A stretch of 32,112 nucleotides of DNA from Candidatus Omnitrophota bacterium (GTDB taxonomy: Bacteria > Omnitrophota > Gorgyraeia > Zapsychrales > Zapsychraceae), in NCBI GenBank assembly GCA_029568545.1, contig JAKQAH010000131.1:1-32112 (forward strand), read 5' to 3'. The position numbers were made by a program, and so were the translations under genes. This document shows, in pieces, positions 1 through 8,900 of this stretch (positions within the stretch are counted from its first letter, which is position 1; every line of letters starts with the position of its first letter). The notes beneath the pieces are model-generated. The model was not told where the DNA came from. It ran no database searches and was given only the letters and a program-made list of their open reading frames with translations.

Positions 1-3000
1 ACGGTCACGAGCGCCGCATCCAAACCTTTTGTATCCAACGTGGCAATATAGTTAGCCCCTTCCCCATCGATAGTTAAGGGGACCAGTTGTCCGTCCGCAT
101 CAGCTGTCACAACGGGCGCTTCTTTCAAAAGTTCAGGCAGACCTGTCCGAGAATCCAGCGCCGCAATCTCGATGCTGACCGGACCGCCGATGATGGCCGG
201 AACAGGAGTGACGTTTAAAGAAAATACCGGCGGCCAAATATCCGGAGGCGTCACTTCTTTGGTCACCGAAGTTTCATTCCCGACATAGTCGGTCGCAACA
301 ACGTTCAGCGAAGCTTGATTGAATGTTGTCTGGTAAGAAATGTTTCCCTCCGCACCGATTTCTAAACGGATCCCATTCACGGTCACAGAGGACAGTCCGC
401 TTCCCTCATCCCGAACTTTGCCCGATAACAAAACGGTTTCATTTTCCGCATCATAGTCCAAAGGATCCAATTCCAGCACGGGAATATTATTTTCCAGTTC
501 GATATTTTCAACAAGGCCATTATCGAACGGGTCTTGGATGCTGACCTCCACCTTTCTTTGTCCAATAATGATCGGCTGCTCAAAGGCGAAACTGCCGTCC
601 TCGGCGACTTCAACGATCCGCCCGTTGATCGCAACTTCCAGCTCATTTAGTTGATACGGCATAATCTCTTGACTGAAAATAACGGCGCGATTCCCCGAAA
701 GGTCCTCAGATTCAACGGTGATCTTGGCAGGAGTGAAATCTCCCGTCGCGGCTTTTCCGGCCACCGTTATCTTGCCTTCCCTGTAGGAAAGCGATTCCAA
801 AGAAACTTTCGGAAGCCCGACATCAATGTTCACCTTGATGTCAAATGTGCCGTCCTCATACAGCGGCACTTGTTCCCCGTTAACATAGACAGCTTTAACC
901 CCCGTCGGATCAGAGACGGAGCCCGTCGTATAAACGACCGGGCTGCCGTATTTCAAACTGATGGGGCCGCCTTGCGGCGCTGTGGCATCGTCAGCCGGAA
1001 TGATAATTGCGCGCGGGCCTTCCTTGGTCATATTGTTGAGAAGATCAACCGCCGTAAGGATCCTCTGCGCAGAATCCCCCCTCAATGTGCCGTTATAGGC
1101 AAACACCAATTCTGCCCCTTCTCCGACGGCAATGGGAACGTTATCCAGCCGGACTTCTTTAACGCCGATATTGTCCATGGCCTTGCCCTCGATGACCAGG
1201 CGGCCGTCCTTCACCTCCCAAACATCGATGGCAATCTTCGGTTTCTCTTTGTCATTGAAGGCAACTGTTTTCTTTGCTTCGTTGCCGAAAATATCCGATG
1301 CGACGACCTCGACAGAGGCCAGGTCCTGGATCGATTCGATCTTATAAGAAAACGCCCCTCGCTCGTCGACATTAACATCGACGCCCTGAACCGTCAGGCT
1401 CTCGAGGCCGGAAGCGTCTTCGACCGAACCGGAAATGATCGCGCCTTTTTTGTCTTTTTGCGGCGAAGAAAGATAGATGACCGGTGCCTTGGTATCTTTC
1501 GGCGGTCCGACGATCACTTTCACTTCCTCGGAAAGTCTTCCCTCGATATTGGCCGCAACAAGAATGATTTCTTGATCAACGGCCGGATAATCCGCCGTCA
1601 ATGTAAAGATGGCATCTTTGGTGACCGCGATATCTTCCGCGAAAAGGGTTTTCCCTTTTTCCGATACTGTGCCGTCGGCCGTGGTCCTGCCCGAAATCAG
1701 GACCTTGGCCCCTTCATAACGGACATCCTGGATCTCAAGTTCCGGAGGCAGAACGGCCGCGACCGGCAAGCGCTGAGAAACAATCGCCTGGCCTTTATCA
1801 TCGTCAAGAACGATCGCAATATCGGTCATGTCCGCTGTCAGCGTGACCTCTTTCGAGAATTTGCCAAGCGTTTTCTGGAAGGTCCTGACATCGTTGACCA
1901 ACAGCTGCGGCCAACTCCAAACGGCATCCAAAGCCACTTGCGTTTCCGACGCGTTCCCCGATTTATCTTTGGCGATAATCTTGACCATGGGATCCTTACG
2001 GGAACGGTCAAATGTCAAGCTCGCCACAAAAGAACCGTCTTCCCTGATATCGATATCCACATTCTCCGCTTCCAGGGATGCCATTTCCCCTCCCAGATCC
2101 CAAACGCGTCCCTCAATATTGGCCATCTGCGCGAGAACGACTTGCCCTGAAACCGTCGCTTTGTTTTCACTGTACGACAACGGATCAAGGTTCAATGACG
2201 GCACAAAACTATTGTCATAGGATACTTTCGTGATGGTCATGCGCGGCCCCCATCGATCTTCAATCTTCAAAACTGTTTCGGCCGTGGCGCTATCCTCGGA
2301 GACCATTCCGGCCACCGAGATCGTTTCCCCCGCCTTGATCTGTTCCGGCCGGATCGAAACGGCAAATTGCCCTTGGTCATCGCATACGGCTTCCAATGTT
2401 CCGACTTTTATTTTTCCTCCCGGGACATATTTTCCTTTCACAATTAAGGCGTCTTCGGAATATTCTATAGAGGCATCTTTCACTTCCGCCTGAGCATTAA
2501 CATCCTCCCCTTGCACGCCGATTGGTAAATTCACAGGCGCCGAAACATTGCCCTCAAGATCAACCGCAACAATAGAGATGCTTTTCACTAAAGGATGGGG
2601 AATAGTGCGAAAAACAAATTTTCCGTCCGAGGCAAGTTTAACGATCGAGTTGTTCACCGCAACATCCTTGATCTTGACATTATCGCTGGCATATCCTTCG
2701 ACCGCGATCAGGTCCTCCGTTTCAGAAAAAGAGATCACTTGGACCGCAGGAGGCTGCTGGTCTTTGAGCCCAGCTAATGTTTTTTTAGCTTGTTCCAGAA
2801 AAAGCCGGGCCGCTTTAAAATCTTTTGCTTCGATAGCGGTCTTTATTTGCAGCGATAAATCATTTAATTCCGTGAGTTTATAACCCTGCGCGATTTTGGC
2901 ATTCATTTTCTTCTGAAAATCGTTCCAATCCGCTTCAAACCCGGCAGGCGACTTTAAAGTCGCCAAAGTTTCCGTCACCTCCGCATAGGTCTTTTCAAGA

Positions 3001-4556
3001 TTTTCTAAATCGCCGTTCTCCAGATATTCAACAATCTCCCCTACCATGCCTGGAATTTCATCAAGAGTGTAACCTATTGATCTCTTGTAGTTTACATCTC
3101 TTCTGAGGTCGGAAACCTTGAGCTGCCAATCAGCGGAAATAGCTTTTGTCAGAGTCGACAATCCTTCCTCAATAGAAGAAATGGATTCCCTGGCTTTAAG
3201 AAAATCCTCTTGTTTCAAATACGTCTTGATCTTCTCCAGCCGCAATTCAAATTCTTTGGTCGGATATTCAGCCGCTTTCTTCGCGGCAATATCCTCTTCT
3301 AAACGAACGATCTTCGCTGCCAGAGCATCCGAAACGCTTTTTAATGTAAAAGCGAGCTTGTCCTCGGCCTCTTTCAGGAAAAGATGGGCCCTGGGCTTTT
3401 CGTCCTGATCATAAAAAATCTGTGCTTCTCGCATCAAGGCTTTGATCTCACTGGTCGCAAAACCCATTTGCCCCTTTTCCAGAACACGCGCCTGCAAACC
3501 GTCGAACATGGCGCGAAACGACCCATTCGCTCCGGCAGAAAGATTGCCCTCATCCAGAAGCGCAACATCTTTTTCGATCTGGGTCAGGATATGACGGATA
3601 TCTGCGAATTCGCCTTTTTGTTTCAATCCCTGGGCCTTGGCCAACAAGACATAAGCCCGCGAAACATCATGGCCTCCGGCCTCTTTATCATTCAGCGTTT
3701 TGACCGCATTCCGTATTCCCTCGTCGAGATTTTGAGGGATCTGGATCTTTTGGGTCTGCTCCAGAAACGCGTTGACCTGCCCGATCATTTGGCTGACCAG
3801 ATCATATTCTCTTTTCTCCAAATAGAAAAAAGCCTGCCGAATCAATCCTTCCGCCAGACCGACACGGTACCCCTCATCTTTCTTCAATTTAAAGTCCGCA
3901 ACAGCTTTTTTGATCAGATCAATCGATCCCTGATCGATCCCCATGCCCCTATCGGCTTCCGCCACAACATCCGCGCTGAAAACCCGGCCGACTGTCCCGT
4001 CATTCCGATAAACATTCCCACTGGTCTGGTAACGGCCGTTTTTGCCCTGGTCATCCGTATTATAGGTGGCCCCTTCAATAAGAATATTTTCCGAAAGTTT
4101 ACCTTCCCCTTTCGCCGTAACAACGCCCTCCGTGCCGGTAATCCCGACGATGGAGGTAGACGAATAGATCTTGAATTCAGCGGCCTTTTCCTTCTTTGGG
4201 GGAACTTTATAGTGAAGGCTCCCGACGTTGAGCTTGAGTTCCCGTTTGGCCGTCTTATCGATCGCGTTCTGGGAAATATCCTTCACATCCAGGGAGGTAT
4301 TCTCCCGCAGGCGGAATTCAGCCCCGTTAGGGAACACAAGAAGGGCCGAGGACTCCAGGAACGACCTGATCTTGCCGCCGGAGGTCAACATCTGGTTCTC
4401 TTCGGCTTTTATCCAGACAGATTCCGCCGCTTTTTGTACCTGGACCAGCCCTTGGATCTCTTTAATGGTGATATCGTTATCTGCGGCAAGAAGGTTGCCT
4501 TGGAATGAAAACATTGCGAGGAACGAAAGGAGAAGCCCAACGGAAAGCTTTTTCAT
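1..4556 (-). CDS. Giant secreted FecR-domain protein with coiled coils and Ig-like repeats (partial, 3' end off window)
   Basis: The reading frame is open without a stop from the ATG at 4556 to the left edge, giving about 1518 residues with the C terminus missing. GGGAGGGAAT lies just upstream of the ATG. Residues 1-25 form a signal peptide (MKKLSVGLLLSFLAMF, then LLAAD). Residues about 30-150 resemble a FecR domain: a valued-surface motif (FPNGAEFRLRENTSL) and VGITGTEG, the usual R/I-G-T-E signature. Residues about 190-600 are highly charged helices, probably coiled coil. From about 600 to the edge there is a series of beta-rich repeats with the pattern VxVNGxxVxxxxDGxF followed by AxDxxGN, as in Ig-like or glucodextranase-B-like modules. 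FecR-type domains are known as periplasmic sensor or regulator modules. I infer an exported envelope sensor or scaffold working with the divergent TPR and cyclase genes; no enzymatic motif is visible. Confidence 0.85.
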   Translation of the reverse strand, partial: MKKLSVGLLLSFLAMFSFQGNLLAADNDITIKEIQGLVQVQKAAESVWIKAEENQMLTSGGKIRSFLESSALLVFPNGAEFRLRENTSLDVKDISQNAIDKTAKRELKLNVGSLHYKVPPKKEKAAEFKIYSSTSIVGITGTEGVVTAKGEGKLSENILIEGATYNTDDQGKNGRYQTSGNVYRNDGTVGRVFSADVVAEADRGMGIDQGSIDLIKKAVADFKLKKDEGYRVGLAEGLIRQAFFYLEKREYDLVSQMIGQVNAFLEQTQKIQIPQNLDEGIRNAVKTLNDKEAGGHDVSRAYVLLAKAQGLKQKGEFADIRHILTQIEKDVALLDEGNLSAGANGSFRAMFDGLQARVLEKGQMGFATSEIKALMREAQIFYDQDEKPRAHLFLKEAEDKLAFTLKSVSDALAAKIVRLEEDIAAKKAAEYPTKEFELRLEKIKTYLKQEDFLKARESISSIEEGLSTLTKAISADWQLKVSDLRRDVNYKRSIGYTLDEIPGMVGEIVEYLENGDLENLEKTYAEVTETLATLKSPAGFEADWNDFQKKMNAKIAQGYKLTELNDLSLQIKTAIEAKDFKAARLFLEQAKKTLAGLKDQQPPAVQVISFSETEDLIAVEGYASDNVKIKDVAVNNSIVKLASDGKFVFRTIPHPLVKSISIVAVDLEGNVSAPVNLPIGVQGEDVNAQAEVKDASIEYSEDALIVKGKYVPGGKIKVGTLEAVCDDQGQFAVSIRPEQIKAGETISVAGMVSEDSATAETVLKIEDRWGPRMTITKVSYDNSFVPSLNLDPLSYSENKATVSGQVVLAQMANIEGRVWDLGGEMASLEAENVDIDIREDGSFVASLTFDRSRKDPMVKIIAKDKSGNASETQVALDAVWSWPQLLVNDVRTFQKTLGKFSKEVTLTADMTDIAIVLDDDKGQAIVSQRLPVAAVLPPELEIQDVRYEGAKVLISGRTTADGTVSEKGKTLFAEDIAVTKDAIFTLTADYPAVDQEIILVAANIEGRLSEEVKVIVGPPKDTKAPVIYLSSPQKDKKGAIISGSVEDASGLESLTVQGVDVNVDERGAFSYKIESIQDLASVEVVASDIFGNEAKKTVAFNDKEKPKIAIDVWEVKDGRLVIEGKAMDNIGVKEVRLDNVPIAVGEGAELVFAYNGTLRGDSAQRILTAVDLLNNMTKEGPRAIIIPADDATAPQGGPISLKYGSPVVYTTGSVSDPTGVKAVYVNGEQVPLYEDGTFDIKVNIDVGLPKVSLESLSYREGKITVAGKAATGDFTPAKITVESEDLSGNRAVIFSQEIMPYQLNELEVAINGRIVEVAEDGSFAFEQPIIIGQRKVEVSIQDPFDNGLVENIELENNIPVLELDPLDYDAENETVLLSGKVRDEGSGLSSVTVNGIRLEIGAEGNISYQTTFNQASLNVVATDYVGNETSVTKEVTPPDIWPPVFSLNVTPVPAIIGGPVSIEIAALDSRTGLPELLKEAPVVTADADGQLVPLTIDGEGANYIATLDTKGLDAALVT

Positions 4557-4657
4557 ATTCCCTCCCTGTTAAAAAAAACATATAAATGTTTCCTAACATA
4601 AGATATTCCTTTATAATATTTTTTACAATAAAAATGTTCGTTTTATAAGAAAGCCTT
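4557..4657. promoter_or_regulatory. AT-rich divergent promoter region
   Basis: This 101-base gap separates the leftward FecR-like gene from the rightward TPR/beta-barrel gene. On the plus strand TATAAT stands at 4612-4617, but with a poor -35 box. On the minus strand TTGTAA and TATCTT are separated by 17 bases. A short inverted repeat (AAACAT, 4-base spacer, ATGTTT) lies near 4576-4591. The AT richness and divergent genes support promoters here; the exact boxes are tentative. Confidence 0.45.
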
Positions 4658-7219
4658 ATGCGCTCTTCTGTAACCAACATTGCCAGATCCCCCCAAGGAT
4701 GCTCCTTAAAAGCATCCCTTCTTTTTGCATTAATTATTGCAAATACGCTTTATAGCGCATTTTATCCATCGATAGCTTGGGCGAAGTCCGATCCGAAAGC
4801 CTTGTTTGACGCAGGCGTTAAATCCGCCAACGATAATAATTTCAAAAAAGCCGAGAAAAATTTCAAGGCCGTTATCAACGCCTCGGAAAACAACTATCCT
4901 TCCCATTTTAATCTCGCTCTCTTGTATTTCCGGGAAGGCAAATACTCCTTGAGCCTTAAATATTCCCAGAAAGCCTTCGAGCTCAATCCCTTCGACACGC
5001 GCATCAATAAACTGCTTTCCTCAACCCACGTGATGCTGGAGAATTATGAAGACGCAAAAAAGATCCTCATCGAAGCCGTAGAAAAAGATAAGGTTGACAT
5101 CGATAACCATAAAAAACTCGGGGCTATTTATCTTCGCGAAAGCGATCTCCAAGGCGCCTTCGGCCAATTGACGCTTACCAAAAACCTCGCCCCTTCGGAC
5201 CTCAACGGAAATCTTCTCTTGGCCGCTTCCGACGCCCTCAATAATGATTTGGAAAAAGCCCTGAACAGGACCGAAAATATCAAAACCCAGCTGACCCGCG
5301 ACGCCTCCTTGACATTCTATGGGTATCTTTTGGAAAAGAACGGCCGGCAGGCCGAAGCGGACGCGATCTATGCCCGAGCAACAGGCGACAAAGATAATAT
5401 CGTTGCGGGCCTGATCGAAGATGTGGAACGGGACGTAATCGCCAAAGAAGCCGCGGCTTTTCCCTATATCGCGGAATATGAGAACACAGAGATCTCAAAG
5501 CGCATGGCCGATAAACTCATCAAAGAAACCTTTCCCATCACTTCTTCAGCTAGTGCCGAAGCAGCCAAGACCCGTCCGTTCAACCTTAAAGCGACCCTCA
5601 CGGAAACATGGGAAACATATGCGCGCACACCCAGGACCTCGAGCCCCATTAACGGACTGAACGTCACGTCCAACCTAAAGATCACAGGGAAAACATCGAA
5701 GGAGATCGATTTCTCCGGAGAATGGGAAGGCTATTTCAACCGTTGGGATAACAACAAACTCGATTATTACAAGATCAATACCAATCGGCGCAACGATTTT
5801 GAGGTCGATATCGGAAAATTTTCCGCCAAGCATTTTCCGACCCTGGTCAGTTTCCCGACCGTTCTGGAGGGTATCAGCGTCTGGAAAAAGATCACGCCGT
5901 CCGCATTTCAGCCGACGCCGGCCCCAAAGATCGATGAAGACCCCGAATCGCCGGTCAATCTCGGAGAATTATTCCGGGAAAATTATGTCGATAACCGGCC
6001 TTATCAGGATATCGAGATGACGGTCGTCGCCGGAAGGACCAAGGAGCCCAAAGATTACGGCGACCGCCGGGATAAGAATGAAAACACAACCGAATCCAGC
6101 GGCGAATTCGAACAATGGACACAATCCTACCGTTTACACTCCCGGCTTAACAAATTCCTGGAGCTAGGAAGCTCCTTCTCTGTGACGCAGGATATCTCCA
6201 ACAAAACGATCGTCCTGGACAGCGTCACTCCCATTGAATCGGTTGCGCTGGGCGTGGACGGCGGGATCGATCTTTTGGACGGAGACCTGACCGTTGACTC
6301 CGAAATAGCCTACGGAAATTATGATGAGGACATGTTTGACACGGTCAGCAAGCACCTGCGCGATTTCGCCTATCTGTTGAAATCAAAATATCAGGTCATG
6401 GATACCGTTTCGCTCAACTACGAAATGAAAAAGATCGGCCGGAATTTTAAGGTCGAGGGCGCCTCCCAAACCCAAGACAAAACGAGCCACACGATCGACT
6501 TCATCTATCGGCCCAAAGACCCGAAGATGTGGCTTCCCTCGTCGCATTCGATCCAATTCAAGCCGGAAATCGTCAGCCCGGACGGCGGCGGAGATTCGAA
6601 GATCAGATACACCACGGTCCAGTCCGTCACGGATTTCAAGCTTCCGCAAGATTCCAAATTCATTTTCGATTACAAGTATTACCGCGAGATCGACAAATGC
6701 GACTGCACGAACTACCAGACCATGACCTTCAAGAACAGTCTCGAATACAATCTCGCCGCCATCAATACAAAGCTCAAGCCGTCTTACACCTTCGAGCGCA
6801 AAGACGACCGCATCGCCTCTCCCACGGATGAAAAGACCAAGGAATACGTCTTTAATATCGAGAATACATCGATCAAGAACCTCGAGCTGGATTATTCCTT
6901 CGAGCGCGAGCGCAAGAAATACAACGGCGCGACCACCAAATCCTATCGGCAGTATACCCACGAGATCGAAGCGAAATATACCTTCATCCCCTCGCGCCTC
7001 GATGCGACCATCACGGCTTCCAACGATTATAAGAACCCGTCGGATACCAACAAAACAGACATTTCCACTTTGGCGTTCGAGGCCAACTATACATCGAAAG
7101 ACGGCGACAACAAATTCAACGTCAAATACGAGAAAAAAGATAACGTTTATATCCCTTGGTCCGACAGTTCGGCGTACTATCAGCAGTATGTCAAGTTCAA
7201 ATACACCAGAAAATTTTAA
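4658..7219 (+). CDS. TPR-domain protein with C-terminal outer-membrane beta-barrel-like region
   Basis: The protein has 853 residues. A signal peptide occupies residues 1-42, with a long hydrophobic stretch (ASLLFALIIANTLYSAF) and cleavage expected after SIAWA. Residues about 46-240 carry TPR repeats (for example ALFDAGVKSANDNNFKKAEKNF and the following helices). From about residue 300 the sequence changes to alternating polar and aromatic strands (KLKPSYTFERK, LELDYSFERERK) and ends VKFKYTRKF. A terminal aromatic strand of this kind is typical of outer-membrane beta-barrels. I infer a barrel with a periplasmic TPR domain, perhaps an exporter or an assembly platform; no specific family is recognised. 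The SD match before the ATG is weak (AAGAAAG). It is 12 bases upstream of the lipoprotein gene and almost certainly cotranscribed with it. Confidence 0.8.
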   Translation: MRSSVTNIARSPQGCSLKASLLFALIIANTLYSAFYPSIAWAKSDPKALFDAGVKSANDNNFKKAEKNFKAVINASENNYPSHFNLALLYFREGKYSLSLKYSQKAFELNPFDTRINKLLSSTHVMLENYEDAKKILIEAVEKDKVDIDNHKKLGAIYLRESDLQGAFGQLTLTKNLAPSDLNGNLLLAASDALNNDLEKALNRTENIKTQLTRDASLTFYGYLLEKNGRQAEADAIYARATGDKDNIVAGLIEDVERDVIAKEAAAFPYIAEYENTEISKRMADKLIKETFPITSSASAEAAKTRPFNLKATLTETWETYARTPRTSSPINGLNVTSNLKITGKTSKEIDFSGEWEGYFNRWDNNKLDYYKINTNRRNDFEVDIGKFSAKHFPTLVSFPTVLEGISVWKKITPSAFQPTPAPKIDEDPESPVNLGELFRENYVDNRPYQDIEMTVVAGRTKEPKDYGDRRDKNENTTESSGEFEQWTQSYRLHSRLNKFLELGSSFSVTQDISNKTIVLDSVTPIESVALGVDGGIDLLDGDLTVDSEIAYGNYDEDMFDTVSKHLRDFAYLLKSKYQVMDTVSLNYEMKKIGRNFKVEGASQTQDKTSHTIDFIYRPKDPKMWLPSSHSIQFKPEIVSPDGGGDSKIRYTTVQSVTDFKLPQDSKFIFDYKYYREIDKCDCTNYQTMTFKNSLEYNLAAINTKLKPSYTFERKDDRIASPTDEKTKEYVFNIENTSIKNLELDYSFERERKKYNGATTKSYRQYTHEIEAKYTFIPSRLDATITASNDYKNPSDTNKTDISTLAFEANYTSKDGDNKFNVKYEKKDNVYIPWSDSSAYYQQYVKFKYTRKF

Positions 7220-7231
7220 CAGGAGCTCTTT

Positions 7232-8158
7232 ATGCGTTTCCCCTTATTGATCGTTGTCCTTCTGGCAACTTCCGGATGCACGACCATGGATCACAGCCAG
7301 ATTGTGAGCCCTTCGGAATCCCTTTACTATCAAGCCAACCGTTCTTATGAGGTCAAGGATTTCGACTCCGCCATCGATCTCTACAAAAAGTTTCTCGACC
7401 AGAAGCCTCGCTCCGACCTTGCGACCCCGGCGAAACTGAACATGGGCATGTCCTATTACTACAGCGGCGATTATGAGCAAGCCTATGCGACCCTCAAAGA
7501 CATCATCCTCGAGGACCCCAATATCAAAGAGTATGTCGCGGGCGTATTGAAAATTTGCGAAGCCGAAGCCGGCGAGGCTATCAAAGCCAAAGAGCAGACT
7601 CTCTTGGCTGCAGCATCCGATACAACGGCCGGACAAATTCAGGTCGAGGTCCTCGACGCCTATCTGGATAATTTCGGATCCGTGGTGCTCCGGGGAAAGA
7701 CAAACCGGGTTTTGACGGTCTTTGTGGGAGACAAAAAAGCCGCTCTCGACGGTAATAATGTTTTTACCGCATCCGTTTCATGGAAGAAAGGGCGATCGAT
7801 CACGATCACGGCCCAGGATGATGCCGGCGGATCAAAGGCTATTGATTTCTTTCCGGACAGCGAAAGCCCGGAAGAACCCCGGGGATTGCGGCAAGTGAGC
7901 GTCAGCACCAACAGCGCCGAGGTGGAATGGGACAGAAACTCCGAAGAGGACGTCAAAGGTTACCGCCTGTTCTATCGGCTGAAAGGCGCATCGACCCGGG
8001 AAGTTCCTGAGATCATCACAAGAACCAGCCATGAAGTCGTCGGCTTGCAAACTTATGTCGATGGTCTCAATAAGACCTTCCAGTTCTATCTGAGGGCCGT
8101 CGATAAGATGAACAACGAATCCTCCGATTCCGATATTCTGGAAGTGACATTGCCGTAA
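7232..8158 (+). CDS. TPR lipoprotein with Ig-like and fibronectin type III domains
   Basis: The protein has 308 residues and starts at an ATG preceded by AGGAG at good spacing. MRFPLLIVVLLATSGC is a lipoprotein signal with the lipobox TSGC, so Cys16 should be lipidated. Residues about 30-130 hold TPR or TolA-trimer-like helical repeats (YYQANRSYEVKDFDSAIDLY, LNMGMSYYYSGDYEQAYATL). Residues about 135-205 look like the Ig-like module seen in the divergent FecR-type protein (VLRGKTNRVLTVFVGDKK). Residues about 210-305 form a fibronectin type III domain (PRGLRQVSVSTNSAEVEWD, GYRLFYRLKG). No catalytic motif is seen. Its place between the barrel gene and the DUF3307/cyclase genes suggests that it anchors or couples envelope partners; that role is inferred. 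Confidence 0.8.
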   Translation: MRFPLLIVVLLATSGCTTMDHSQIVSPSESLYYQANRSYEVKDFDSAIDLYKKFLDQKPRSDLATPAKLNMGMSYYYSGDYEQAYATLKDIILEDPNIKEYVAGVLKICEAEAGEAIKAKEQTLLAAASDTTAGQIQVEVLDAYLDNFGSVVLRGKTNRVLTVFVGDKKAALDGNNVFTASVSWKKGRSITITAQDDAGGSKAIDFFPDSESPEEPRGLRQVSVSTNSAEVEWDRNSEEDVKGYRLFYRLKGASTREVPEIITRTSHEVVGLQTYVDGLNKTFQFYLRAVDKMNNESSDSDILEVTLP

Positions 8159-8160
8159 AC

Positions 8161-8177
8161 GGAAAGGATTTCCTATT
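8161..8177 (+). promoter_or_regulatory. Shine-Dalgarno pointing to a rare ATT start codon
   Basis: GGAAAGGA at 8161-8168 is followed after six bases by ATT at 8175, in frame with the DUF3307 gene. No ATG, GTG or TTG exists in this frame between the upstream in-frame TGA (8145) and the TTG at 8199, and that TTG has no SD-like sequence in range. Starting at ATT keeps the residues FLYIRLL before GHFVGDF, which completes the first membrane helix. Confidence 0.5.
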
Positions 8178-8897
8178 TTTCTTTACATCCGCCTACTCTT
8201 GGGTCATTTTGTGGGGGATTTCATCCTGCAATTTGACAAGATCCATGCCCTGAAATTCAAGCATAAATGGGGGCTCTTGTTCCATGTGCTGATCGTCACC
8301 GGCTGCTTAGCCGTTTTTTGCTGGCCTTACAGGAACCGCAGCGATATTTGGCTTTTTCTTGCTTTTATCAGTGCGACGCATTACGCCCAAGACTGGGTCA
8401 AGATCAAACTCACCGGCAAAAAGCATGGCTTTTTTTTCTTCGTCCTCGATCAAGCCTTGCACATCCTCTTCATTTCCGCGATCTTCCTAACAGGCCTCCG
8501 GAATATTTCAGCACCTTTAAACGAAAACAGCGGATTTTGGCTCAGCCTTTATAACAACGATATCATCGCTCTCTATGTGACCGCGCTGATCATTGTCAGC
8601 TATACGGCCCATTATCTGATCATTCTTTTTAAGACGGATTTCTTGAGGATCAACGGCGCTGTAAGCCTTTTTGAAAAACGCTACGGGTTCCTGGAGAGGA
8701 TTCTTCTTCTCTCCGCTGCCATTGTCGGGAAGAATTGGCTAATGTCCATCCCCGTTGTCCTCATGCTGCGGCCGCTTCTGTTCCGAACGCTCAGGCGCCA
8801 CCTCGAGATATCCGACCGCTTCGCTTTTCCGACGGAGATCGCGCTGTCCGGATCAGCGGTCATTTTAACAGGGCTAGCATTAGGGTTATTCCTATAG
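8175..8897 (+). CDS. DUF3307 multi-pass membrane protein
   Basis: About 240 residues if translation starts at the ATT at 8175, or 232 from the TTG at 8199. The N-terminal motif LLLGHFVGDFILQFD, followed by a second helix and a motif with HYAQDWVKIK, is characteristic of DUF3307, a family of small polytopic membrane proteins of unknown function. About six or seven hydrophobic segments are visible (GLLFHVLIVTGCLAVFCW, FVLDQALHILFISAIFL, IIALYVTALIIVSYTAHYL and a C-terminal one). The conserved early Asp and the H/D residues in the second loop are present. It is flanked at 16 and 3 bases by the lipoprotein and CHASE2-cyclase genes, so it is probably in the same operon. An inner-membrane partner of the cyclase or of the envelope complex is possible but only an inference from position. 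Confidence 0.75.
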   Translation: MFLYIRLLLGHFVGDFILQFDKIHALKFKHKWGLLFHVLIVTGCLAVFCWPYRNRSDIWLFLAFISATHYAQDWVKIKLTGKKHGFFFFVLDQALHILFISAIFLTGLRNISAPLNENSGFWLSLYNNDIIALYVTALIIVSYTAHYLIILFKTDFLRINGAVSLFEKRYGFLERILLLSAAIVGKNWLMSIPVVLMLRPLLFRTLRRHLEISDRFAFPTEIALSGSAVILTGLALGLFL

Positions 8898-8900
8898 GTC

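Noticed and set aside
651-2150. Long open frame on the plus strand (499 codons)
   Set aside because: It is antisense to the FecR/Ig-like gene, has many Arg, Phe and Asp runs typical of a shadow frame, and has no signal, motif or SD. The minus-strand frame has clear domains.
3384-4508. Plus-strand open frame of 374 codons
   Set aside because: It lies wholly inside the FecR-type gene on the opposite strand and shows no recognisable fold or ribosome site.
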